Source: JAJFJD01 sp965228975
GTDB taxonomy: Bacteria > Pseudomonadota > Alphaproteobacteria > UBA8366
DNA: 64,000 nt
Direction of reading: 5' to 3'
Assembly (NCBI GenBank): GCA_965228975.1
Contig: OZ245851.1
Location: forward strand, 186,001-250,000
The notes beneath the pieces are model-generated. The model had not been told where the DNA came from, ran no database searches, and saw nothing but the letters and a program-made list of their open reading frames with translations. Positions 53,701-62,496 of the stretch are shown in pieces. The position numbers were made by a program, and so were the translations under genes. Positions within the stretch are counted from its first letter, which is position 1, and every line of letters begins with the position of its first letter.

Positions 53701-54255
53701 ATGCTTCGCGCAGCAATCATCGTTTTGGGACTTCTGTGCTGGGCCGGTACGCCGGCTACCGCCGAATCGACTGGTTCGCAGGCCCTGGACCGGCTGTTCG
53801 ACGCCTTGAAGGGCGCGCAGGACGCGTCGGAGGGCAATCGCCTGACGTCGCTGATCTGGCAGATCTGGAATCACCCGGAAGATCCGGAAACCGGCGAGCT
53901 GATGGCCGAGGGGCGGAACGCTTTGGAAAAACTTGATTTTGGTACAGCGCTCGACCGGTTCGACGAGGTCATCAGGCGTGCGCCCGAACTGGCGGAAGGG
54001 TGGAACAAACGCGCGACCGTCTACTACGTCATGGGTGATTTCGAGGCCTCCATTCGCGATATCCAACAGGTCTTGCGGCTCGAACCGCGGCATTTCGGGG
54101 CGCTGGCAGGCCTCGGCATGAATTACGACGCGCTTGGGGACAAACACCAGGCATTGAACGCCTGGCGGCGGGCGCTGGACGCCAATCCTCATCTCGAGGA
54201 CGCGCCGGTTCGCATTCGCCAGCTCGAGAAAGACCTGCAACAGCAGAATATCTGA
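53701..54255 (+). CDS. Exported tetratricopeptide-repeat protein
   Basis: A 184-residue protein with a Sec signal peptide (about residues 1-21, ending ATA before ES) and three TPR units between residues 65 and 170 (for example GTALDRFDEVIRRAPELAEG and GDFEASIRDIQQVLRLEPRH). TPR proteins scaffold complexes; partners are unknown here. A strong hairpin follows the gene at 54293-54318. It is divergent from the DUF2817 gene. Confidence 0.8.
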   Translation: MLRAAIIVLGLLCWAGTPATAESTGSQALDRLFDALKGAQDASEGNRLTSLIWQIWNHPEDPETGELMAEGRNALEKLDFGTALDRFDEVIRRAPELAEGWNKRATVYYVMGDFEASIRDIQQVLRLEPRHFGALAGLGMNYDALGDKHQALNAWRRALDANPHLEDAPVRIRQLEKDLQQQNI

Positions 54256-54292
54256 CGGCGCGCAACGACCCGGACCACACCGTGGCGGCATC

Positions 54293-54318
54293 TGCGCGAA
54301 CGCGGTATTGTTCGCGCA
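54293..54318 (+). terminator. Strong 9-bp hairpin after TPR gene
   Basis: TGCGCGAAC and GTTCGCGCA pair perfectly around an 8-base loop. A short TTTT occurs about ten bases after the stem rather than at once, so termination would be weak or Rho-assisted. Only 24 bases separate it from the start of the kinase gene, so it may also lie in the leader of the kinase-enolase operon. Confidence 0.45.
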
Positions 54319-54342
54319 ATCGTCGTTTTCGAGCCTCGAACA

Positions 54343-55365
54343 ATGCATGACCTGCCGCAGGATCTCAGAGCCGCTCTGATCCGCCTCGACTTGCTTGCCG
54401 CCGAAACGCCCGCGACCGCGGAGCCGCTTGCCGGCGGCGTGTCGTCGGATATCTGGCGCGTCGACCTGCCGGAGGGCCCGATTTGCGTTAAGCGGGCGTT
54501 GGCGAAACTGAAGGTCGAAGCGGATTGGCAAGTCCCGGTCGAACGCAATAAATACGAGATATCCTGGTTGGAAACCGTGTCGGCGATTGTACCGGCGGCG
54601 GCGCCGCGTCTTTTGGGGCGATCCGACGATGACGGGCTTTTCGCCATGGAATTTCTCGACCCGGCGGTCTTTCCGCTCTGGAAAGCGGAGTTGATGGATG
54701 GCCGCGCCGAGGCCGATTTCGCCGCGACGGTTGGCGCCACGCTCGGCCGAATTCATGCCGCGACGGCGGATGACGCATCGGTCGAATCCCGGTTCGACAG
54801 CGCGGAAATTTTCCACGCGATACGCTTGGAACCCTATCTGGAAGCGGCGGCACGCCGGCACCCGGATCTTGCCGATGCCCTGCGGCGGTTGATCGCCGTC
54901 ACGGCGGACACCCGGCGGGTTCTGGTCCACGGAGACGTGAGCCCCAAGAACATCCTGGTTGGCGAAGAGGGACCGGTGTTTTTGGACGCGGAGTGCGCCA
55001 CTTTCGGTGACCCTGCCTTCGACGTTGCGTTCTGCCTCAATCATCTACTGCTGAAATGCCTATACCGGCCGGCTGACGCTGCGGCGTATCTCCGCTGTTT
55101 CGGCGCATTGTCCGGTGCTTACCTGCCAGTTGTGGATTGGGAAGATCGAGCCGAATTGGAGTGTCGCGTCGCACATTTGCTGCCGGGGTTGCTGTTGGCC
55201 CGAGTTGACGGAAAATCGCCGGTCGAATATCTCGAAGACCCAAGGCAGCACGACTGCGTTCGCAATTTCGCCCGAACTATGCTGGATACGCCGGTCCCGA
55301 AACTCGACGTCCTGCGAGACCGGTGGGCCGATGCGATCACCACCTACCGAGGAGGCCCAGCGTGA
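54343..55365 (+). CDS. APH-family small-molecule kinase
   Basis: A 340-residue kinase of the aminoglycoside-phosphotransferase/choline-kinase fold. A beta-lobe Lys is in ICVKRALAKL (about residue 50), the catalytic loop reads HGDVSPKNILV (about 199-209) and the metal-binding DxE block is FLDAECATFGDPAFDVAF. These are complete, so it should be active. The substrate is unknown; family members phosphorylate sugars, choline, aminoglycosides, homoserine or 5-methylthioribose. It overlaps the enolase gene by four bases, so its product may relate to the enolase substrate (inference). Confidence 0.85.
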   Translation: MHDLPQDLRAALIRLDLLAAETPATAEPLAGGVSSDIWRVDLPEGPICVKRALAKLKVEADWQVPVERNKYEISWLETVSAIVPAAAPRLLGRSDDDGLFAMEFLDPAVFPLWKAELMDGRAEADFAATVGATLGRIHAATADDASVESRFDSAEIFHAIRLEPYLEAAARRHPDLADALRRLIAVTADTRRVLVHGDVSPKNILVGEEGPVFLDAECATFGDPAFDVAFCLNHLLLKCLYRPADAAAYLRCFGALSGAYLPVVDWEDRAELECRVAHLLPGLLLARVDGKSPVEYLEDPRQHDCVRNFARTMLDTPVPKLDVLRDRWADAITTYRGGPA

Positions 55366-56648
55366 GCCTATCGACTATTTCCAATGTCCATGCCCGGCGC
55401 GTTTGGGATTCCCGCGGGCGCCCGACGCTGGAGGTCGAGGTGACGACATCGTCCGGCGCCGTGGGCCGGGCCATCGCGCCGGCGGGCGCGTCCACGGGAT
55501 CGGGCGAAGCTGTCGACCGGCGCGACGGCGGCGACGCCTTTGGCGGCTACGATGTGACCAAGGCCATCGCGGCGGTGAATGACGAAATCGCCGATACGCT
55601 GATCGGTCTCGACGCGGAAGATCAGGACGATGCCGATACGGCCCTGGTCGACCTGGACGGAACGCCAGACAAGCGCCGGCTCGGCGGCAATGCGATGATC
55701 GCCGCGTCGATGGCGGTCGCGCACGCCGCGGCGGCGGCGGCCGGCATACCGCTCTGGCGCCATCTCGGCGGCCTGGCCGCGCATACGCTGCCGCTGCCCG
55801 AAATTCAGATTTTCGGCGGCGGGGCCCATGCGGCGTCGCGCGTCGACATCCAGGATTTCATGGTGATCGCCGTGGGCGCGGAGGACTATGCGCAGACACT
55901 CGACTGGACGGCGGAGGTCTATCGCGCGGCCGGCACGCTGATGGCCGAAAAGGGGTTGCTGCAAGGCGTTGCCGATGAGGGCGGCTTTTGGCCCGCCTTC
56001 GACAGCAACGAGGCCGCCTTGGATATGTTGTTGCAGTCGATCGAGCGTGCGGGGTTCCGGCCGGGCGAGGAGGTGGCCATATCCCTGGATATCGCCGCGT
56101 CTGAATTCGGCGAGGACGGACGTTATACCCTGGGTCTCGAAAAGCGCGAACTGGACAGCGATGGGCTTATCGAGATGCTGCTCGGCTGGATCGATCGCTA
56201 TCCGATCGTCTCCATCGAAGACCCGCTGGGAGAGGATGACGAGGACGGTCTCATCCGGTTCACGGCGGCGGCGGGCGACAAGGTCCAGATTATCGGCGAT
56301 GATTACCTGGTCACCCATGCGGAACGGGTGACCCGCGCGGCGGAAGTCGGCGCCTGCAACGCGGTGCTCGTGAAACCGAACCAGGCCGGGACGCTGACGG
56401 AAACCCGGGCGGCCTTCGATGCGGCCCGGGCCGCGGGTTGGGGTGCGGTGGTTTCGGCCCGTTCCGGCGAGACCGAAGATGTGACGATCGTCCATTTGGC
56501 GGTCGGTTGGGGCGCCCATCAACTCAAGGTCGGTTCGTTCGCCCGCTCCGAGCGGATGGCCAAATGGAATGAAGGGCTGCGGGTCGCCGATGCGCTCGGC
56601 GAGCGCGGTCAGCTGGCGGCGCGCACGCTTTTCCCCTGGGGACGTTAA
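55362..56648 (+). CDS. Divergent enolase-family protein (second enolase)
   Basis: A 428-residue member of the true enolase family (2-phosphoglycerate dehydratase). The start VWDSRGRPTLEVEV, GASTGSGEA loop, acid Glu206 (ADEGG), metal ligands in LDIAASEF, SIEDPL and IGDDY, and base Lys338 (VKPNQ) are kept, as is His156 (GGAHA). Two normally invariant positions differ: the Glu of the VDIQEF motif is Asp165, and the His of SHRSGET is Ala366. A canonical eno is expected elsewhere in the genome. GTG at 55362 has GAGGAGG upstream and overlaps the APH-kinase stop. It may act on a modified phosphorylated hydroxy acid. Confidence 0.85.
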   Translation: MSLSTISNVHARRVWDSRGRPTLEVEVTTSSGAVGRAIAPAGASTGSGEAVDRRDGGDAFGGYDVTKAIAAVNDEIADTLIGLDAEDQDDADTALVDLDGTPDKRRLGGNAMIAASMAVAHAAAAAAGIPLWRHLGGLAAHTLPLPEIQIFGGGAHAASRVDIQDFMVIAVGAEDYAQTLDWTAEVYRAAGTLMAEKGLLQGVADEGGFWPAFDSNEAALDMLLQSIERAGFRPGEEVAISLDIAASEFGEDGRYTLGLEKRELDSDGLIEMLLGWIDRYPIVSIEDPLGEDDEDGLIRFTAAAGDKVQIIGDDYLVTHAERVTRAAEVGACNAVLVKPNQAGTLTETRAAFDAARAAGWGAVVSARSGETEDVTIVHLAVGWGAHQLKVGSFARSERMAKWNEGLRVADALGERGQLAARTLFPWGR

Positions 56649-56664
56649 AGAAGGACCGGCATCG

Positions 56665-58098
56665 GTGACCGAGTACACGACATTGAAAGATCTGGAAGCG
56701 GCGATCGCCAAGGAATTGGCCTATATGGATTTTCCGCCGAAGGACTGGATGCTCGAGCACCGGCACCCGAGCGGCGATCCCGTCTACGACGTGGTGATCG
56801 AAGGCGCCGGCATGCAGGGATTGGCGATCGCGCATGCCCTCATCCGGCAACGGGTCCGCAATGTCGTATTGCTCGATGAGAATGCCGTTGGCCGAGAAGG
56901 GCCGTGGATTACCTATGCCAGGATGCAATCGCTGCGGACGCCCAAGATCTTCGTCGGTCCCGATCTCGGCCAGCTCAATCTCGCCGTGCGCACCTGGTAC
57001 GACATCAAGCATGGCGCCGGGGCTTGGGACAAACTGGTCAAGGTGCCGAAAGACGAGTGGATGGATTATCTCAATTGGTTCCGCGAGGTGCTGCGGCTGC
57101 CGGTGGAGAACGAAGTGACGCTGAAATTGGTCGAGCCCGACGGTGACTTCCTGCGGCTCAGCATCGAACAGGGCGGTGCGACGCGGACGGTCTATGCCCG
57201 GAAATTAGTGCGCACCGCCGGTATTGCCGGCTGCGGCGGCAAGCATGTTCCGTCGATTGTTTCCGACGGGCTGCCGCCCGACCGCTATGCGCACAGCGCG
57301 GACATGATCGATTTCGCCGCATTGAAGGGGCGGGACGTCGGCGTCATCGGCTGCGGCGCGTCAGCCTTCGACAACGCGGCCACGGCGCTGGAACAGGGGG
57401 CGACGTCGGTTCACATGCTGATGCGGCGGAAACGGCTGCAAACGGTCGTCATCTCCCGCGCGATGCACTCGGTTGGCTATCTCCAGCATTTCGGCGATCT
57501 GGGCGATGCGCAGCGATGGGAGATCATGAACCACTTTTCCGGATTCACGCCGCCACCGCCGGAGGAAACGCTTGCGCGCACCACCCGCCATGACAATTTC
57601 CATCTGCGTGCCGATAGCGCGTTGGAGTCGGTCGGGTTGGCCGGCGACAAGATTCATGTCGATACCGCATCGGGACCGATTGACCTGGATTTTTTGATTT
57701 GCGCGACCGGCTTTACGATCGACGTCGCCAAGGTGCCCGAGCTTACGCCCCTGGCGGATGACATCATGGTATGGCGGGACCGCTACGACCCGCCGGCCGG
57801 ACAGGAGAATCCGGACCTGGGCCTGCACCCTTATCTAGGCCCGAATTTCCAATTCATCGCGAAGGACCCGGAACGGACTCCGCGCATCGCCGATATCCAC
57901 GAATACGGCATCGCGTCGATTTCCAGCCTGGGGCCGATTTGCACCGGCTTGCACGGAATGGCCTTCGGCGTCGAACGGTTGGTGCGCGGCATCACGCGTG
58001 ACCTGTTCGTGGCGGATGGCGATGCGCATGTCGCGCAGATCCTGAACGTCAATGAGCCGCCGGTGGCGCCGGACAGCGAAGAAGACTGGACCATCTGA
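56665..58098 (+). CDS. FAD/NAD(P)-dependent oxidoreductase, FMO-like
   Basis: A 477-residue flavoprotein with two dinucleotide folds: FAD motif GAGMQG at residues 47-52 and a second GCGASAFDNA near 230. A late ICATGF segment, as in flavin monooxygenases and N-hydroxylases (IucD/SidA type), is present. The block EGPWITYARMQSLRTPK is distinctive of one uncharacterised subgroup. It would use NAD(P)H and O2, but the substrate is unknown. GTG at 56665 follows a GAAGGA site. It sits 16 bases after the enolase gene and probably shares its transcript. Confidence 0.8.
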   Translation: MTEYTTLKDLEAAIAKELAYMDFPPKDWMLEHRHPSGDPVYDVVIEGAGMQGLAIAHALIRQRVRNVVLLDENAVGREGPWITYARMQSLRTPKIFVGPDLGQLNLAVRTWYDIKHGAGAWDKLVKVPKDEWMDYLNWFREVLRLPVENEVTLKLVEPDGDFLRLSIEQGGATRTVYARKLVRTAGIAGCGGKHVPSIVSDGLPPDRYAHSADMIDFAALKGRDVGVIGCGASAFDNAATALEQGATSVHMLMRRKRLQTVVISRAMHSVGYLQHFGDLGDAQRWEIMNHFSGFTPPPPEETLARTTRHDNFHLRADSALESVGLAGDKIHVDTASGPIDLDFLICATGFTIDVAKVPELTPLADDIMVWRDRYDPPAGQENPDLGLHPYLGPNFQFIAKDPERTPRIADIHEYGIASISSLGPICTGLHGMAFGVERLVRGITRDLFVADGDAHVAQILNVNEPPVAPDSEEDWTI

Positions 58099-58195
58099 CC
58101 GGGAACGATCGCAGTACTTGCGGAATGCCGCGCGGTCATAGAGGGTGGCGGCGCACAGGACGCGCGCCGACCTATCGCAGAAGAGGAATTAGCGC

Positions 58196-58477
58196 ATGCC
58201 ACGGCGTTTCTGGTTCGAGTTCGATTTGGACCCCGACGATGACAACATTCCGGTCTATTTGCGGCATGGCTGCGGGGTGACCGCGGAGGATTACGAGGAC
58301 GCGGTCAAGATCGTACACGAGCGGGTGTTCCGTGGGGCGCCGTTGCCGCCGATCGTCAAGATGATCGAAGACGTGGATGTCGCCACGCTGGACGGCAACC
58401 ATGTCCTGCCGAATATGGGTTTGCCGCTGATCCGCGGCATCTGGTTCCCGCTCGGGTTCAACAAGGGTTTCGAATAG
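58196..58477 (+). CDS. Conserved-looking 93-residue protein of unknown function
   Basis: A 93-residue protein I do not recognise. It starts MPRRFWFEFDL with an acidic DPDDDN stretch, then a helix (AEDYEDAVKIVHERVFRG) and a probable beta-rich tail ending GIWFPLGFNKGFE. It has no Cys pairs beyond one and no membrane segment. AGAGGA precedes the ATG. It follows the FMO-like gene by 97 bases on the same strand and may be its small accessory; the position argues for it but nothing more. Confidence 0.7.
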   Translation: MPRRFWFEFDLDPDDDNIPVYLRHGCGVTAEDYEDAVKIVHERVFRGAPLPPIVKMIEDVDVATLDGNHVLPNMGLPLIRGIWFPLGFNKGFE

Positions 58478-58492
58478 CGGCGTGCGGTCTCG

Positions 58493-59929
58493 CTAACGCC
58501 GGCGGCTGCCAGGCGCTTCGACGCGGGCGATGCGGAGGATATTTGTCGAACCCGGCGTGCCGAACGGAAATCCCGCGGTGATCACGATCCGGTCGCCGGG
58601 ATTTGCAAATCCGTCGGTCAGTGCGTGCTGGCTGGCATTCTCGACCATATCCAGAAAATCGCGGGCATCCGCCGAATGGACGCTGTGTACGCCCCAGACG
58701 ACCGCGAGGCGTCGCGCCGTATCCCGGTTAGGGGTCAGTCCGATCACAGGGACGTCCGGCCGTTCGCGCGCGGCGCGTAACGTGGTCGAACCGGATGTGG
58801 TGTAGCTGACGATCGCCTTGACCGAGAGGGTATTGGCAACCTGACGCGCGGCCGCGCTGATCGCGTCGGCGGATGTCGCGTCCGGATCTAGGCGGGATGC
58901 GTCGCCGATCCGACGGTACAGCGGGTCCTGTTCCGTGTGTTCGATGATCCGGTTCATCATCTGTACCGCTTCGATCGGGTAGTCGCCGGCGGCGGATTCG
59001 GCAGACAGCATCACCGCGTCCGCGCCGTCATAAACCGCGGTGGCGACGTCGGAGGCTTCGGCGCGGGTCGGCGTCGGCGATTTCACCATGGATTCGAGCA
59101 TCTGTGTCGCGACGATCACCGGCTTGCCGGCATCGCGGCATGCGCCGATGATGCGCTTTTGCAGGACGGGAACCTCTTCCGGCGGCATCTCGACGCCGAG
59201 ATCACCGCGCGCGACCATGACCACGTCGGACAACTCGACGATTTCCTTGAGGCTGTCGATCGCGGCGGGTTTTTCGAGTTTTGCCAGAAGCGCGGCACGG
59301 CCGGCGATCAGACGGCGGGCGTCGGCGATATCTTGGGCGCGTTGGACGAAGGACAACGCAACATAGTCGACGCCTTGGTTGAGGCCGAACTGCAAATCGG
59401 ACTGATCCTTATCGGTCAGGGGCGACAGCGGCAGCACCACCCCTGGCACATTGACGCCCTTGCGGTTCGAGATGACGCCGCCGTTGACCACCGTGGTGTC
59501 GGCCGATTTGCCGTCGCAATCATCGACGCGCAGCCGGACCTTGCCGTCGTCGATCAACAGGTCGGTCGGTGCGCTCAGCGCTTGAAAGATTTCCTTATGC
59601 GGCAGTTGGACCCGGTCCTGCGTGCCCTGCGCGTCATCCATGTCGAGGCGGAACTTCGCACCGGCTTCCAGGGTGACCTGATCGTTTTCGAAGGTACCGA
59701 TCCGAAGTTTCGGTCCTTGCAGGTCCATCATGATTGCGATCGGGCGTCCGGTTTCCTCCTCGAGTGCGCGGATCGCCTCGATCAGGGGAATTTTATCTTC
59801 CTGCGATCCGTGGCTGAAATTGAGACGGAATACGTCGACACCGGCTTCGAACAGGGAACGGATGATGGCCGGGTCCGAACTCGCAGGCCCGAGGGTGGCG
59901 ACGATCTTCGTCAGGTGTGTGCGCCGCAT
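58493..59929 (-). CDS. pyk: Pyruvate kinase
   Basis: A 478-residue pyruvate kinase. Features: THLTKIVATLGPASSDP N-terminus, FRLNFSHG with the catalytic Arg and Asn, ALLAKLEKPAAIDSLKE with the catalytic Lys and Glu, VMVARGDLGVEMP, and MLESMVKSPTPTRAE. The C-terminal regulatory domain is present. It makes pyruvate and ATP from phosphoenolpyruvate in the cytosol. It converges on the 93-residue gene at a 15-base gap, placing an enolase paralogue and a pyruvate kinase within 2 kb but on opposite strands. A promoter-like stretch lies upstream. Confidence 0.95.
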   Translation of the reverse strand: MRRTHLTKIVATLGPASSDPAIIRSLFEAGVDVFRLNFSHGSQEDKIPLIEAIRALEEETGRPIAIMMDLQGPKLRIGTFENDQVTLEAGAKFRLDMDDAQGTQDRVQLPHKEIFQALSAPTDLLIDDGKVRLRVDDCDGKSADTTVVNGGVISNRKGVNVPGVVLPLSPLTDKDQSDLQFGLNQGVDYVALSFVQRAQDIADARRLIAGRAALLAKLEKPAAIDSLKEIVELSDVVMVARGDLGVEMPPEEVPVLQKRIIGACRDAGKPVIVATQMLESMVKSPTPTRAEASDVATAVYDGADAVMLSAESAAGDYPIEAVQMMNRIIEHTEQDPLYRRIGDASRLDPDATSADAISAAARQVANTLSVKAIVSYTTSGSTTLRAARERPDVPVIGLTPNRDTARRLAVVWGVHSVHSADARDFLDMVENASQHALTDGFANPGDRIVITAGFPFGTPGSTNILRIARVEAPGSRRR

Positions 59930-59984
59930 CTTCTTTGGTTTCCCTGTTCCCGAGGCGGCCGTTCCCGGCCGGTACGTTTTGGCG

Positions 59985-60040
59985 GTTTATCCTATTGCTT
60001 ATACGGAAACTATGGTTTTTTGGTTAACAAATCTTAACCA
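59985..60040 (-). promoter_or_regulatory. pyk upstream promoter-like region with palindrome
   Basis: On the minus strand TTAACC is followed after 18 bases by TATAAG, a candidate -35/-10 pair for pyk. TGGTTAA (60021-60027) and TTAACCA (60034-60040) form a perfect inverted repeat with a 6-base spacer overlapping that -35 region, so it may be an operator. The TTAA-N6-TTAA spacing is one base short of a CtrA box. Confidence 0.4.
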
Positions 60041-60087
60041 CGAATGGGCCCAACTAACGGGAGGGTTATCGTCCCGCCGCGTTTCGG

Positions 60088-61509
60088 TCAGGATGTGGGC
60101 GCAAGATCGATCGATTGAAGCCTGCGTTCGTGATCCTCCATGGCGGCTTCCTCGCTATATTTCCAGACGATCATGCCGGTAAGACGGCCGCGAATGGCCT
60201 GTTCGGGCGCTTCCCGGAATCCGTCGAAGATGGAGTCGTCATGTTCGAGTTCCGCATGGGCGGCGGCGACCACGGAATCGCTGAGCGCGATATCGGTGCC
60301 CAGGTCGCGCGTGAGATGCTCGATGCGGCTTGCGACATTGACCGTGTCCCCGATGACAGCGAATTCAAGACGTTCCGCCGTGCCGATGTCGCCCATGATC
60401 ACCGTGCCGTAATGCACGCCGATCCCGACATCGATCCGCTGGTAGCCGAATTCGTCCCGTTCCCGGTTCCATTCCACGATGGCGTTTCGCATCGCAAGCG
60501 CGCAGGCGATGGCGTTCGTGGCGTCCCGCGCGCCTTTCTTCGGCACGCCGAACGTCGCCATCAATCCATCGCCAATGTATTTGTCGAGCGTGCCGCCATG
60601 GGCGAACACCTCATTCGACATGCGGCTGTGAAAACTGCGGAGCAGTTCGAGCGTGTCCTGCGGCGACAATTGTTCGGCGAAAGCGGTGAAGCCCCGGATA
60701 TCGAGAAACATGACCGCCGCGTCCTGTATGTACTCGTTCCCGAGCGTGTCGTGATCCCGGGTCAGCTCCTCGACGAGATTAGGCGAAAAATACCGGGCGA
60801 GGTTCGCGCGCTGCCGCTCCACGTCGGCTTGTTCGAAGGCGAGTCGGCGCATCCGCCAAACCACCGAGGCAAGCACGCCCGTGACGACGAGGACAATGAA
60901 CACGTCCTTGAAGGCGGCCGGCACATCCACGAATGTCGGATACAGGAAGGTTTGCAGTTGGGTTTCCGGCGCAAGGTCGTCCCAAGCCGGATAATCCGAA
61001 TGCGTCAAGGTATCGGGCAGCAGCGATATCGCGAGAATGGCGGCGCCCCACAGCAATGAAATCGTCACCCCGGCCCAAATGACCTGCCGTGGCGAATAGG
61101 TCAGCAATGTGCCGGCCAGGAAAATGTAGAAATATGGGAAGTTCCCCATCCGGAGCGCCATCTGCTGCGGCCAGTCGCCGTAATAGATCGGACTCGGGAA
61201 AAGCAGGATCGCCGCCAACAACACGATATCCAGCGTGATGAAAAGATATCCCGGCCAGGACCGTGTCGGGTCACGCTCGATTACCAGCTGATGCGCGAGC
61301 CCGATGGCCACGAACAAGACCAGCGTGAACAGATAGAAGGAGGCGGTTGGAAAGGGGACTTGTGTTGCGATCCACACGCCGATGGCCGCCATCGCCGCCG
61401 TTCGCGTCCAGGTTGCCTGTTTCAGCCCGGCAATAGCTTCCCGTTCGATCTTGCGCTCGATGCGCGATTCGATTCGGGTTTTCAGCTCGGTCACGCTTAC
61501 CGGTGGCAT
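60088..61509 (-). CDS. Membrane adenylate/guanylate cyclase, class III
   Basis: A 473-residue protein. The N-terminal half has about six membrane segments (residues 36-230) and the C-terminal half a class III cyclase domain: FLDIRGFTAF with the first metal Asp, LDKYIGDGLMATFG with the purine-sensing Lys and second metal Asp, and FAVIGDTVNVASRIE with the transition-state Asn and Arg. It should form cyclic AMP, although the base choice is inferred. It lies three bases downstream of an EamA gene. The membrane part resembles no named sensor; it may detect lipophilic or ionic signals. Confidence 0.85.
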   Translation of the reverse strand: MPPVSVTELKTRIESRIERKIEREAIAGLKQATWTRTAAMAAIGVWIATQVPFPTASFYLFTLVLFVAIGLAHQLVIERDPTRSWPGYLFITLDIVLLAAILLFPSPIYYGDWPQQMALRMGNFPYFYIFLAGTLLTYSPRQVIWAGVTISLLWGAAILAISLLPDTLTHSDYPAWDDLAPETQLQTFLYPTFVDVPAAFKDVFIVLVVTGVLASVVWRMRRLAFEQADVERQRANLARYFSPNLVEELTRDHDTLGNEYIQDAAVMFLDIRGFTAFAEQLSPQDTLELLRSFHSRMSNEVFAHGGTLDKYIGDGLMATFGVPKKGARDATNAIACALAMRNAIVEWNRERDEFGYQRIDVGIGVHYGTVIMGDIGTAERLEFAVIGDTVNVASRIEHLTRDLGTDIALSDSVVAAAHAELEHDDSIFDGFREAPEQAIRGRLTGMIVWKYSEEAAMEDHERRLQSIDLAPTS

Positions 61510-61512
61510 GGC

Positions 61513-62415
61513 CTAAGCATATCCTTTCCGCGCGATGAAGATTCCCCACAGAATAATCGCCCCGCCGACCGTCTGCCATGCCGTGATGGGTTCCGCAAGG
61601 ATGAAAAACGCCAACACCGCGGCGGCCACGGGCTCGGTCAGCAGCCCGACGGCCGCTAATCCCGCGGGCAGGTGCGCGAGCGCATACACGACGAAACCTT
61701 GCCCCGCCGCGTGACTGACCCACGCGAGGGCCAGCAGGACGGCCCAACCGTAGGCCGTAAGGGCGATCATCGTTTCACCGCTGAGCACGGCGACAGGCAG
61801 CAGGAACGCCGAAGTGGCGACCGATGTCCACAGCAGGATCGTAGCGGTGCCGAAGACCGGGCGCAGCCGTTCGACCGTCATAAGGTAACTGCCCAGGAAC
61901 ACGGCGGTCACGATACCGTAGAAATCGCCAATCAGATTGTCGGGGTTCAGCGCAAAGCTGCCGCCGACGAGACACGCCCCGCCGAACAGCGACAGGACGA
62001 GGCCGAGGACGAAGGTCCGCCCGATCGACCGCCGGAAGAGCAACCAATCCGCCAGCACCACCACGACCGGCGCCGAATTGGCGAACAGGGTCGCGTTCGC
62101 GACGGAGGTGTGATGCAGCGACAAATGCCAAAAGGCGAGGTCGCCTGCGAAGAATGCGCCGGCCAGGACGAGGAGGCCGTAATCCCTGGCCGACGCGGCG
62201 CGCTGTTTGATGTCGGTTTTTGGGCGCAACGCCAGCCACAGCCAAACAGCCGGAATTGCCAGAAACGGCCGGTAAAAGGCGGAGGAAATGGGCCCCAGCT
62301 CGCTTAGTCGAACGAAAATCGCGGATGCGCCGACCGCAACGGCGCCGACCAGCAACGCCGCCAGCGCGAGTGTGTCGACGCGGCGGGCCGTCAAGGGGAG
62401 CTCGGACTGTGGCAT
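61513..62415 (-). CDS. EamA/DMT-family transporter
   Basis: A 300-residue inner-membrane protein with ten predicted helices in two EamA repeats. The motif SELGPISSAFYRPFLAIPAVW in the first repeat and the second-repeat LTEPVAAAVLAFFILAEPIT are characteristic. Exported substrate unknown. It precedes the cyclase gene by three bases and is likely cotranscribed with it. Confidence 0.86.
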   Translation of the reverse strand: MPQSELPLTARRVDTLALAALLVGAVAVGASAIFVRLSELGPISSAFYRPFLAIPAVWLWLALRPKTDIKQRAASARDYGLLVLAGAFFAGDLAFWHLSLHHTSVANATLFANSAPVVVVLADWLLFRRSIGRTFVLGLVLSLFGGACLVGGSFALNPDNLIGDFYGIVTAVFLGSYLMTVERLRPVFGTATILLWTSVATSAFLLPVAVLSGETMIALTAYGWAVLLALAWVSHAAGQGFVVYALAHLPAGLAAVGLLTEPVAAAVLAFFILAEPITAWQTVGGAIILWGIFIARKGYA

Positions 62416-62496
62416 GGCGCGACTATATCGAAAAAACCCTTTATGGCTCTAGCGACAGCGACCATGACGGACTGTCCATCAAATCCCCAAGCCGCC

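Noticed and set aside
52696..55044. A 782-codon open frame on the minus strand
   Set aside because: Only its last 296 codons read as the DUF2817 protein. The upstream part runs antisense to clear TPR and kinase genes with good motifs and is a product of high-GC codon bias.
60024..60037. CtrA-like TTAA...TTAA upstream of pyk
   Set aside because: The spacer is six bases, not seven, and the element is better described as a symmetric palindrome.
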